Assembly: GCA_021636625.1 (NCBI GenBank) | Contig: JAJWLX010000017.1 | Span: forward strand, 1-56,912 | From: Prevotella sp. | GTDB lineage: Bacteria; Bacteroidota; Bacteroidia; Bacteroidales; Bacteroidaceae | DNA length: 56,912 nucleotides | Direction: 5' to 3' | Part shown: in pieces, positions 33,385 to 40,341 of the stretch | How positions within the stretch are numbered: the first letter of the stretch is position 1 | How the letters are laid out: each line of letters begins with the position of its first letter | The notes under the pieces: model-generated | Told to the model about the DNA's origin: nothing | Databases searched by the model: none | The model's input: the letters and a program-made list of their open reading frames with translations, nothing else | Position numbers and translations under genes: made by a program

Positions 33385-34260
33385 ATGATAAAAGTTTTGA
33401 TTACAGGCGCAGGCTCTTATGTAGGTGAGAGCGTGCGCAAATATATTCTTTCTACATCATCTGATTTCGAGATAGATGCTGTGGATACAATGGGGGATAA
33501 TTGGAAGAAGGCTGATTATTCTCAATATGATGTGGTGTATCATGTGGCTGGTATTGCTCATGTGAACGCTGATCCTAAGATGGAACCTTTATATTATAAG
33601 GTGAATCGCGATTTGACGATTGCTGTTGCTGAACATGCTAAGGCTGCAGGAGTGAAGCAGTTTATCTTCATGTCGAGTCAGATTGTCTTCCATGAGAGTC
33701 AGTCGCTGAAGAGTGAGGTGCTGACCAAGGATACCAAAGAGAATCCTAATGGCTTCTATGGAGACTCTAAGCTTCAGGCTGAAATTGGCCTTCATAAGTT
33801 GGAGGATGAGAACTTCAAGGTCTGCATCCTTCGTCCTTGTATGATTTATGGTCCGAAAGCGAAGGGTAATTTCCCAAGACTGGCGAAGCTTGCAACGAAA
33901 GTTCCTTTCTTCCCATGCTGGCATAACAAGCGTTCGATGTTGTATATCGACAATCTCGCTGAGTTCGTGAAGCAGGCTATGCTTAGAGGTTTGTGTGGTA
34001 CTTTCTATCCTCAGAACAAGGAGCTGGCTGATACCGTAGAAATCATCCGTTTCTTTGCGAAGCAGGCTGGTCATAAGGTATGGATTAGCCGTATCTTCAA
34101 TCCGTTCGTATGGCTTGGCTCTTTCGTGCTTCAGCCAATCAACAAAATGTTTGCTACCTACTATTATGAACCATCTATGTCGAAAATGGATTTCGACTAT
34201 CAGCTGGTCAGCTTTGAGGAAAGCTTGAAGAGGGTAGCGGAGGGGATGAAAGAAGGATAA
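33385..34260 (+). CDS. NAD-dependent epimerase/reductase (WbpV-like)
   Basis: This 291-residue short-chain dehydrogenase has MIKVLITGAGSYVGESVRKY (dinucleotide loop), VYHVAGIAHV, MSSQIVFHE, FYGDSKLQAE (Tyr-x3-Lys) and LRPCMIYGP. It is shorter than standard epimerases and is paired with a WecA/WbpL-type initiating transferase, as WbpV is with WbpL in O-antigen loci. It probably makes the UDP-linked N-acetylated 6-deoxyhexosamine that starts the repeat unit. A 55-base gap separates the two. Confidence 0.8.
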   Translation: MIKVLITGAGSYVGESVRKYILSTSSDFEIDAVDTMGDNWKKADYSQYDVVYHVAGIAHVNADPKMEPLYYKVNRDLTIAVAEHAKAAGVKQFIFMSSQIVFHESQSLKSEVLTKDTKENPNGFYGDSKLQAEIGLHKLEDENFKVCILRPCMIYGPKAKGNFPRLAKLATKVPFFPCWHNKRSMLYIDNLAEFVKQAMLRGLCGTFYPQNKELADTVEIIRFFAKQAGHKVWISRIFNPFVWLGSFVLQPINKMFATYYYEPSMSKMDFDYQLVSFEESLKRVAEGMKEG

Positions 34261-34315
34261 AGTCCTTCTTTCAAATCTTCTGTAGATATTCCAACCACCT
34301 TTTAATAAAATACTT

Positions 34316-35305
34316 ATGGTAACATATATCATTATTTTCATTCTTCTTCTTATAGCAGAACTTATCTACTTCCGCATTGCGGATAAGTGTAATATCATTG
34401 ATAAGCCGAATGAACGCTCATCACACTCTTCTATCGTGTTGAGGGGTGGTGGCATCATCTTCCTGATAGGGGCTTGGATATGGAGTGGATTCTTCGGATT
34501 CCCTTATCCTTGGTTCCTGGCTGGTTTGACATTGATTGCTGGTATCAGCTTTGTGGATGATATTCGCTCGCTGCCTGACAGTGTGAGATTGGTGGCGCAG
34601 TTTGCATCTGCTGCCCTGGCTTTCTATCAGCTGGATATCTTGCATTGGTCTATGTGGTGGGTGGTTATCCTGGCACTCATCGTATATGTGGGTGCTACGA
34701 ATGTCATCAACTTCATGGATGGTATCAATGGTATCACGGCTGGTTATTCGCTGGCGGTATTGGTACCTCTGGCATTGGTGAATATGAATGAGGAGTATAT
34801 GGAGCAGAGCTTGGTTATCTCTACCATCCTCGCATCATTGGTATTCTGTATCTTCAACTTCCGACCAAAGGGTAAGGCGAAATGCTTTGCCGGTGATGTG
34901 GGATCTATCGGTATCGCCTTTATCATGTTGTTCCTCCTGGGCAACGTCATCATCAAGACTCAGGATGTTACCTGGCTTATCTTCCTGTTGGTATATGGTG
35001 TGGATGGCTGTCTGACGATTGTTCATCGCATTATGTTGCATGAAAATCTGGGTGAGGCTCATCGCAAGCATGCTTATCAGTTGATGGCAAATGAGTTGAA
35101 GATAGGTCACGTGAAGGTGTCTTCCTTGTATATGGCTATGCAGTTGGTGATTTCATTGGGATTTATCTATCTGTGTCCTGATAATGTTGCGTGCCACTGG
35201 ATGTATCTTGTGGGCGCATTGCTTGTATTGTCACTTGCTTATGTACTTTTCAAGAAGAAGTATTATCATCTTCACGAGGAGTATCTTGCTTCTCTTAAGA
35301 AATAA
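34316..35305 (+). CDS. WecA/WbpL-type undecaprenyl-phosphate sugar-1-phosphate transferase
   Basis: This 329-residue polytopic enzyme transfers an N-acetylhexosamine 1-phosphate from its UDP form to undecaprenyl phosphate, the first membrane step of repeat-unit assembly. It has about ten helices, the DDIRSLPD motif (about residue 81), NVINFMDGINGITAGYS (about 130), AGDVGSIGI and the cytosolic HRKHAYQLMANE loop (about 242) typical of the WecA/MraY superfamily. It sits at the distal end of the locus beside its probable donor-forming reductase. Confidence 0.92.
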   Translation: MVTYIIIFILLLIAELIYFRIADKCNIIDKPNERSSHSSIVLRGGGIIFLIGAWIWSGFFGFPYPWFLAGLTLIAGISFVDDIRSLPDSVRLVAQFASAALAFYQLDILHWSMWWVVILALIVYVGATNVINFMDGINGITAGYSLAVLVPLALVNMNEEYMEQSLVISTILASLVFCIFNFRPKGKAKCFAGDVGSIGIAFIMLFLLGNVIIKTQDVTWLIFLLVYGVDGCLTIVHRIMLHENLGEAHRKHAYQLMANELKIGHVKVSSLYMAMQLVISLGFIYLCPDNVACHWMYLVGALLVLSLAYVLFKKKYYHLHEEYLASLKK

Positions 35306-35310
35306 GAATC

Positions 35311-35757
35311 ATGAATACATTGGAAATAAACAAAGATTTCTTGGATTCTCTTTTTGCCAAGGCAAAGGAGAATCCTCGCTTGCGCCAGAACTATGATCTT
35401 CGTACAAGTGCCGAGGATCAAAGCCAGAGAATGCTCAATGCTCTGCTGCCTGGTACTGAAGTGGCGATACATCGTCATCCGAACTCATCAGAGAGCGTCA
35501 TCTGCCTTTGTGGCAGAATGGATGAAGTGATATACGAGGAGGTGGTATCGTATCTGCAGGATGGTGGGGATACCGTAAGAAAGGTTTCTTATCAAGAGAT
35601 TGAGAGAATCCATCTTAATCCGAAGAATGGAGCGTATGCATGCCAAGTGCCTAAAGGGGCATGGCATACGGTAGAGGTATATGAACCTAGCGTCATCTTT
35701 GAAGCGAAAGATGGGGCGTATGGGGAGGATGGAAGTGAAATTCTTCGAACCACCTAG
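35311..35757 (+). CDS. wbuC: WbuC-family cupin metalloprotein
   Basis: This 148-residue cupin has a metal site seen in AIHRHPNSSESVICLCGRMD and in VPKGAWHTVEVYEPSVIFEA. The N-terminal ENPRLRQNYDLRTSAEDQSQ also matches WbuC, a protein of unknown function that commonly lies at the end of O-antigen and capsule loci. It follows the initiating transferase by five bases and is the last gene of the locus. Length is typical. Confidence 0.85.
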   Translation: MNTLEINKDFLDSLFAKAKENPRLRQNYDLRTSAEDQSQRMLNALLPGTEVAIHRHPNSSESVICLCGRMDEVIYEEVVSYLQDGGDTVRKVSYQEIERIHLNPKNGAYACQVPKGAWHTVEVYEPSVIFEAKDGAYGEDGSEILRTT

Positions 35758-35820
35758 TTCCTCCTTCCAAGGAGAACGCCACATCTCTCACCAAGCCTCT
35801 CTCTTGCCCGAAGAGAGAGG

Positions 35821-35916
35821 ATGTAACCGCCCTCCGGTGCTCGGAACCGCTTCGCTCTAAGGTTGGCGGGGCATCAAAGCCCTCGCCAGGTTGTGCGGGA
35901 TGGAATCGCCTGGGGA
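35821..35916. repeat. GC-rich dispersed repeat, copy 1
   Basis: This element starts atgtaaccgccctccggtgc and is identical over about 62 bases to 55646-55707. A looser shared tail (ttgtgcggg-x-tggga-x-cgcctgggg) ends near 35916. The tail alone also occurs at 37996-38022. It has internal complementarity (accgcc / ggcgg). Just upstream, 35786-35801 is the inverted match of 11023-11038, and 35800-35820 holds a ctctctcttgcccgaagagagag hairpin. It marks the right edge of the polysaccharide locus. Confidence 0.75.
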
Positions 35917-35949
35917 ATATGAGTATTAACTGTTTAATAATGATGTATA

Positions 35950-37017
35950 ATGAGAAATTATTCAAATTGGATAGAAAATATTGCAAGCAACTATAATCCT
36001 GATTCAGATTCAATGTTGAGGTATAGAATGTTTTCAAGCTTGATGGATGCTGATAAAGATGCTGCTAAGTTTGTGAAGTTAGCAATGTCTCCTGTTGATG
36101 AATCATATACACTTCGTTCTAAAGCTGCAGGAAATAATGCACGAGATTGGTTAAAAGCTAAACAAACGAATGTTGATTATGCTTTTCAAGGTTCTGTGAT
36201 GACTAATACCCATATTAAAGGTTATAGTGATATTGACTTACTGACTCTTTGCGATAAGTTTTACGGCACAGAAATAGATAAAGTTCGTGATATTTTAAAG
36301 CAGCCTTATAATGGTTATTCCTGGACAGATGAGCAGAAGTTGAGGGCTTTTGAAACGAACTTTTCTCGTTATGATGGTTATGGTTTGCAAGATTTGCGAG
36401 ACTTACGTAAAGAAAATGAAGAAATCTTATCAAAACATTATGTGAAATGTGATACGTCTAAGGCTAAAGCTATTAGAATCACAAATCAAAACTTGAATAT
36501 GGAAGTTGATGTTGTTACAGCTTGCAAATATCAATCTATACAATACATATTGAATGACTATGATAAAGATTTCTTAGGTGTGCGTATTTACGATAAGGAA
36601 AAAGATAGAATATTGGATGTTGATTATCCTTTTCGTAGAATTCAATTAATCAATGAAAGAGGAACGCAGACGGGGGATCGTTTTAAGAAAATGATACGTT
36701 TTCTGAAAAATCTTCGCTCTCAATCAAATGAAGGTATCGATTTAACTAGTTTTGAAATCAACTCAATCTGCTATGATATTCCAACATGGAGATATTCTTC
36801 TGTGTATTATTTGCAGCTTGTTAATGTGCTGTATGAAAAAATGTATGCTATATGTAACAATCAGAGTGAGGCTGATAAATTAAAGTCTGTTGATGGTACT
36901 GAGTTTGTCTTTAAAAACAAACCAGATAAGGTACGGCAACTAAAGGCCTTGACAATTGAGGTAAAATCTGTGTTAGATGATTTGAACAAAAACAACAATT
37001 ATCAAATAATTTATTAA
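35950..37017 (+). CDS. CBASS CD-NTase (cGAS/DncV-like nucleotidyltransferase)
   Basis: In this 355-residue protein, the polymerase-beta-type active site is complete: G81-S82, then HIKGYSDIDLL with D94 and D96, and a third acidic residue in MEVDVVTA (D187). A helical C-terminal region follows. These are the features of bacterial cGAS-like enzymes that make cyclic oligonucleotides on phage infection. The TIR-STING gene begins two bases after its stop, so the product is expected to be a cyclic dinucleotide; c-di-GMP is the known STING-CBASS signal. The type I two-gene layout lacks Cap2/Cap3 ubiquitin-like accessory genes. Confidence 0.88.
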   Translation: MRNYSNWIENIASNYNPDSDSMLRYRMFSSLMDADKDAAKFVKLAMSPVDESYTLRSKAAGNNARDWLKAKQTNVDYAFQGSVMTNTHIKGYSDIDLLTLCDKFYGTEIDKVRDILKQPYNGYSWTDEQKLRAFETNFSRYDGYGLQDLRDLRKENEEILSKHYVKCDTSKAKAIRITNQNLNMEVDVVTACKYQSIQYILNDYDKDFLGVRIYDKEKDRILDVDYPFRRIQLINERGTQTGDRFKKMIRFLKNLRSQSNEGIDLTSFEINSICYDIPTWRYSSVYYLQLVNVLYEKMYAICNNQSEADKLKSVDGTEFVFKNKPDKVRQLKALTIEVKSVLDDLNKNNNYQIIY

Positions 37018-37019
37018 TA

Positions 37020-37970
37020 ATGAAACCGCGTATTTTTATAGGCTCTTCTACGGAAGGCTTGCCAGTAGCTAATAGAATAAAGGATTATTTTGAACCCGAT
37101 TATGAGTGCAAGATATGGAATGATGGAATTTTCCAATATAATGATAACTTCTTAGATACCTTAATGAAGTCTGCAAGTTTGTTTGATTTTGCCTTTATGG
37201 TTTTTTCAGCAGATGATTTGTCTAAGGTAAGAGATAGTTTCTTTGAAACACCTCGCGATAATGTGATGTTTGAGTATGGATTGTTCTTGGGGCGTGTGGG
37301 TAATCAAAGAGCTTTTGTTATCAAAGATAAAAAAGTGAAGATTTTATCAGATTTGTTAGGAATTACATTAGCAGACTATGAGACTGATGATACAGGACTG
37401 GCTACTCATAGTTTAGAAGTTACTCTTGAACAACTCAAAAAGAAGATTGACGATAACGTCCGTTTAGGGCAACTTGGTTTATTACCTTCTACAGTAATTG
37501 CGATTTCGTATTTTGAAAATTTTATCAAGCTTGTAGCAGATCAAATTTATCCATTTCCAAGGGATGGTGTTATGGATGGTAAAAAATATAAATCTGCAAA
37601 ATTGCGTATTGTAATCCCAAAGGACTTGGATGCAGACATGAAGCGAAGAGCTACCGTGTATTATGTGAAAAATGGACTTAGTGAAAAAGTGATAAATACT
37701 TCACATAGAAGCTATCCTATCCATGTACAAGCTAATAATGAAAATGAGGATGCATTAGTGATAGCGGATATGCCAACCATATTAAATGGAATAGACAAGG
37801 CTATTGATATGTATTTCAGAGTGGGACATATTGGTAAATCAATTGAACAAGAGTTAACAGAACATAGAGAAATGTCTAACTTCGTTCATGTATTAACGTT
37901 GTTGGTTGAGGGTGATGCTTTCTGTAAGGAATGTGTTGAAATCGTGAATGAAGATAACGAGATGATTTAA
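37020..37970 (+). CDS. TIR-STING effector of CBASS
   Basis: This 316-residue effector has a TIR-like NAD-hydrolase fold in residues 1-150: RIFIGSSTEGLPVANRI, DFAFMVFSADD and RDNVMFEYGLFLGRVG, where E85 is the probable catalytic Glu. After a linker the C-terminal part (about 160-316, LGLLPSTVIAISYFENFI through LTLLVEGDAFCKECVEIVNE) has the pattern of bacterial STING domains. Bacterial TIR-STING proteins oligomerise on binding a cyclic dinucleotide and destroy NAD, aborting infection. The gene is two bases from the CD-NTase gene. The TIR part is clear; the STING part is recognised by pattern and context. Confidence 0.82.
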   Translation: MKPRIFIGSSTEGLPVANRIKDYFEPDYECKIWNDGIFQYNDNFLDTLMKSASLFDFAFMVFSADDLSKVRDSFFETPRDNVMFEYGLFLGRVGNQRAFVIKDKKVKILSDLLGITLADYETDDTGLATHSLEVTLEQLKKKIDDNVRLGQLGLLPSTVIAISYFENFIKLVADQIYPFPRDGVMDGKKYKSAKLRIVIPKDLDADMKRRATVYYVKNGLSEKVINTSHRSYPIHVQANNENEDALVIADMPTILNGIDKAIDMYFRVGHIGKSIEQELTEHREMSNFVHVLTLLVEGDAFCKECVEIVNEDNEMI

Positions 37971-37995
37971 GAGGTAATTATTCTTTTACCTTAAA

Positions 37996-38022
37996 GTTGT
38001 GCGGGATGGGACAGCCTGGGGA
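37996..38022. repeat. GC-rich dispersed repeat, partial copy
   Basis: gttgtgcgggatgggacagcctgggga matches the tail of the elements at 35821-35916 and 55646-55742. Copies 1 and this one bracket the CBASS pair in the same orientation. Confidence 0.6.
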
Positions 38023-38109
38023 TAACTGGAGGAGCATTATCAATGTGTATCTTTCATCTGATGTTTAACCACGCTAGGTGTTATACATAAAATCTTTCAA
38101 CTTTAATTT

Positions 38110-38448
38110 ATGGAAAATAATATGAAGCAGAACATTCAATTTTCATTGGAATTCCATTATGAGTTTTATGATGATAGTATTCATGTCATGAATGCTAGAT
38201 CCTTTAACTTTTGCGAACTACAGCTACTAAAGGCTATAGAGGAACTTCAAAAATATGTTGGAGAAGCTAAAATTGAAGTTGGTATAGAAAAGCGTGCTGA
38301 AGGAAGTTTGATAGAAACAATAATTCTAACACTTGAAAACCTTTCTGAAAGTAAAGCATTTATTGCGCTTTTAACAGCTTTTTTAACCTATTTCTTTACC
38401 AAGAAAAGGTCTAAACTTGAGGATGTGAATAAAAGCTGGAGATACTAG
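38110..38448 (+). CDS. Small protein with C-terminal membrane segment
   Basis: This 112-residue protein has an N-terminal part that looks like a beta-alpha sandwich (IQFSLEFHYEFYDDSIHVMN), a central helix (AIEELQKYVG), then a hydrophobic helix near residues 81-97 (AFIALLTAFLTYFFTK) and a basic tail. No family was recognised. The next frame starts in or just after it, so the two are probably a pair. Its position in a defence island and tail-anchor topology make a membrane effector possible; that is inference. Confidence 0.5.
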   Translation: MENNMKQNIQFSLEFHYEFYDDSIHVMNARSFNFCELQLLKAIEELQKYVGEAKIEVGIEKRAEGSLIETIILTLENLSESKAFIALLTAFLTYFFTKKRSKLEDVNKSWRY

Positions 38449-38486
38449 ATAAGATTAAAAAAGCTGATTTAACAAAAGAAGAAGCT

Positions 38487-39038
38487 TTGGCACTTATAGG
38501 AAAAGACCCTATTTTAAAAAAGCTCATTAGTTCTTATTACAATAGGCTAGCTGAGCAGAACGAAGTAAAAAGTGTAGCTGTTAAAGGAAAGCATGAAGAT
38601 GTTCAGTTTGCTAATGCTTCTATCGAATCGGTTGATTTTAAAACTCATATAGTAGAGGAAAGAGAAGCAAAACAGGTATATATGGGCACAACATTGGGGG
38701 TATGTTCTCCTGTATTAATCTCTGGGCATGGGAAGAAGTGGAAAGGAATATTTAATGGTAAAGTTATAGAATTTGCTGTTGAGGATAAATCTTTTCTTCA
38801 GCAAGTGTATCATAATGATTTCAAGTTCGGTTCAACAACAACATTAAAGTGTGATTTAGTTGAAAAGACAAAAGTTCTTAATGATAATTTTCAGGAAATC
38901 ATTGGTGAACCAACATATGCCGTAATAAAAGTAGATGAGGTTAATGATAATGAACACTTCCAACGTTTTACGAAGCGTTATAGGAAACAGGAGGCTGATG
39001 CTCGCCAGCTGGATTTGTTTGATGAAAAACTAAGTTAA
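38487..39038 (+). CDS. Hypothetical protein paired with the small membrane protein
   Basis: This frame encodes at least 183 residues. The start is unclear: a TTG lies at 38487 and the frame is open back to about 38430, encoding LDKIKKADLTKEEALALIGK, so a non-ATG start is likely. The N-terminus is helical, the centre beta-rich (VYMGTTLGVCSPVLISGHGK) and the C-terminus basic and acidic (RRYRK-type to DLFDEKLS). No family was recognised. It follows the membrane protein almost without gap. A hairpin closes the unit at 39041. Confidence 0.45.
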   Translation: MALIGKDPILKKLISSYYNRLAEQNEVKSVAVKGKHEDVQFANASIESVDFKTHIVEEREAKQVYMGTTLGVCSPVLISGHGKKWKGIFNGKVIEFAVEDKSFLQQVYHNDFKFGSTTTLKCDLVEKTKVLNDNFQEIIGEPTYAVIKVDEVNDNEHFQRFTKRYRKQEADARQLDLFDEKLS

Positions 39039-39040
39039 AT

Positions 39041-39072
39041 CATTAGTGTCCAATTTTTATTGGACACTAATG
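39041..39072. terminator. Perfect 14-bp hairpin
   Basis: cattagtgtccaat and attggacactaatg pair perfectly around a TTTT loop, three bases after the stop of the preceding gene. There is no T run after it, so it may be a weak terminator or an mRNA 3'-end stabiliser. It also marks the boundary with the IS66 fragment. Confidence 0.5.
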
Positions 39073-39079
39073 GCTTTGT

Positions 39080-39832
39080 GTGATGCTCTATGATGAGGGT
39101 ACCCGCGACCATATGTTGCATGAAGAGAAAATCTTCAAGGATTCTTCCATTGTAGGTTTCGTTGCAGGCAGAGCTCCTCAATATCCAGCTATAGTCAAAG
39201 ACTTGGAAGGACAAGAGTTGTTGCGCCAGGCCTGTTGGTTCCACGCTCGCCATTATTTGGTTGATGCCTATTTGGTAGATTCGAGAATGGAAATGCTTTT
39301 GATATTGCTCAATGCTTTGTTCTATATCGAGCGAGTCTTCCTACAAGAGGATGACCAAAGTCCAGAACATCGCCTGGAGTTCCGTAAAGAGTGGAGCGAG
39401 CCTATCGTTGATCGCATCATGGAAATGCTCAAAAAGATGCGTGCTGCAGGTGACGAATATGATCAGATGGTTCACAGAGCCGTAGATTGCATACTTGATG
39501 ACGAAGATGCCTTCCGAACATTCCTTTCGGACGGCCGAATCGACATGCACAATATTGCCATAGAGAGATGTTTTAGACATATCGCTATGGGAAGACGCAA
39601 TTGGCTTCAGACAGGAAGTCACTTCTCTGCCCAGAATTTGGCATTTATGTTCGGGTTGTTGGAAAGTTGTAAATTGAACAAAGTGAACTTTGGTGAGTAC
39701 ATCGAGGATATCCTTACTCGCATTCTTTGTGGCGAGGAGGTTGATGCCTCGTTCCTGCCATGTGACTATGTTCGCCATTTTGAAGATGGTACGGATGCGG
39801 AGGTAACGAAGACATCCCAAGCCGTCGCTTGA
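39080..39832 (+). pseudogene. IS66 transposase (TnpC) 3' fragment
   Basis: This 250-codon stretch corresponds to the middle and C-terminal part of an IS66 TnpC: YDEGTRD, then HARHYLVDAYL, a helical insertion, DMHNIAIERCFRHIAMGRRN (the D/E-x6-R DDE region) and the IS66 C-terminal domain QNLAFMFGLLESCKLNKVNF. The N-terminal half with coiled coil and zinc-binding domain, and tnpA and tnpB, are missing. The right end of the element follows up to about 39924. Confidence 0.85.
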
Positions 39833-39865
39833 ATGTTAAATTTTAGAAAATCAAAGCTTTATTCA

Positions 39866-39924
39866 AAAATACTGGTACGGCTAACCCGCTGATAAATAGT
39901 GGGGACGCTGTATTGGTGGTTTAC
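39866..39924 (+). mobile_element. IS66 right terminal end
   Basis: The stretch ends with gacgctgtattggtggtttac, whose reverse complement begins GTAAACCACCA. The element start at 56624 begins GTAAATCACCA before a tnpA gene, so these are left and right ends of related IS66 elements. Related right ends are at 1725-1782 and 50318-50374. Confidence 0.6.
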
Positions 39925-39985
39925 ATTTATATTTGGGGGATTTGGAGGTAATTGGCTGATAGCTTGCAGATTTTCTGCTTTTTTC

Positions 39986-40016
39986 TTGGTGGTTTCAATA
40001 AAAAAGCGTACTTTTG
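39986..40016 (+). promoter_or_regulatory. Promoter of the small antitoxin-like gene
   Basis: TTGG (39986-39989), 19 bases, TACTTTTG (40009-40016). The surrounding 60 bases (from gctgatagcttgcagatttt) closely resemble 55771-55845, so the whole promoter segment is repeated in front of another toxin-antitoxin gene. Confidence 0.65.
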
Positions 40017-40047
40017 CGGAAAAGTTTAACGTTTAAAATTATAGGTT

Positions 40048-40182
40048 ATGGCAACATTAACTATACAGGTGGAAGATAATAGTGTTATGGCTGGAATAGA
40101 AGAAGCAATGGATGATATTCGTCATGGTAGAGTGACGAAGTATGAAAGTGCTGATGATATGTTTGAAAAGTTGGGAATGTAG
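40048..40182 (+). CDS. Small antitoxin-like protein
   Basis: This 44-residue peptide (MATLTIQVEDNSVMAGIEEA at its start, ending YESADDMFEKLGM) has the strand-then-helix outline and the closing SxDDMFxxLG motif of short RelB-like antitoxins of Bacteroidota. A strong promoter lies 30 bases upstream. The gene that should encode its toxin is only a 16-codon frame (40187-40237, MPDWLLIWKQYNDELV), so the pair seems truncated before the OLD-like gene. Confidence 0.5.
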   Translation: MATLTIQVEDNSVMAGIEEAMDDIRHGRVTKYESADDMFEKLGM

Positions 40183-40186
40183 TATT

Positions 40187-40237
40187 ATGCCAGATTGGCT
40201 GTTGATATGGAAACAATATAATGATGAGCTGGTTTAG
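40187..40237 (+). pseudogene. Toxin gene remnant
   Basis: A 16-codon frame starts four bases after the antitoxin-like gene, at the place of the toxin. MPDWLLIWKQYNDELV could be the start of a RelE/YoeB-like toxin, but nothing of the core remains. The upstream stretch to 40341 shows no further coding sequence. Confidence 0.3.
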
Positions 40238-40341
40238 TGAAGACTAATACAGGCTCTCATAGTACCACCTGTGTCATTGGGAGTGACGCAAGTGGTGTTG
40301 TTTGTTATCATATAAGTATAAACAATTTAAAATTCGAAACA

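Noticed and set aside
33589..34341. A 250-codon open frame on the minus strand
   Set aside because: It lies opposite the epimerase gene with clear dehydrogenase motifs and has no recognisable protein pattern; it is an antisense shadow.
39341..39820. 159-codon minus-strand frame
   Set aside because: It is antisense to the IS66 transposase fragment, whose domains are unmistakable.
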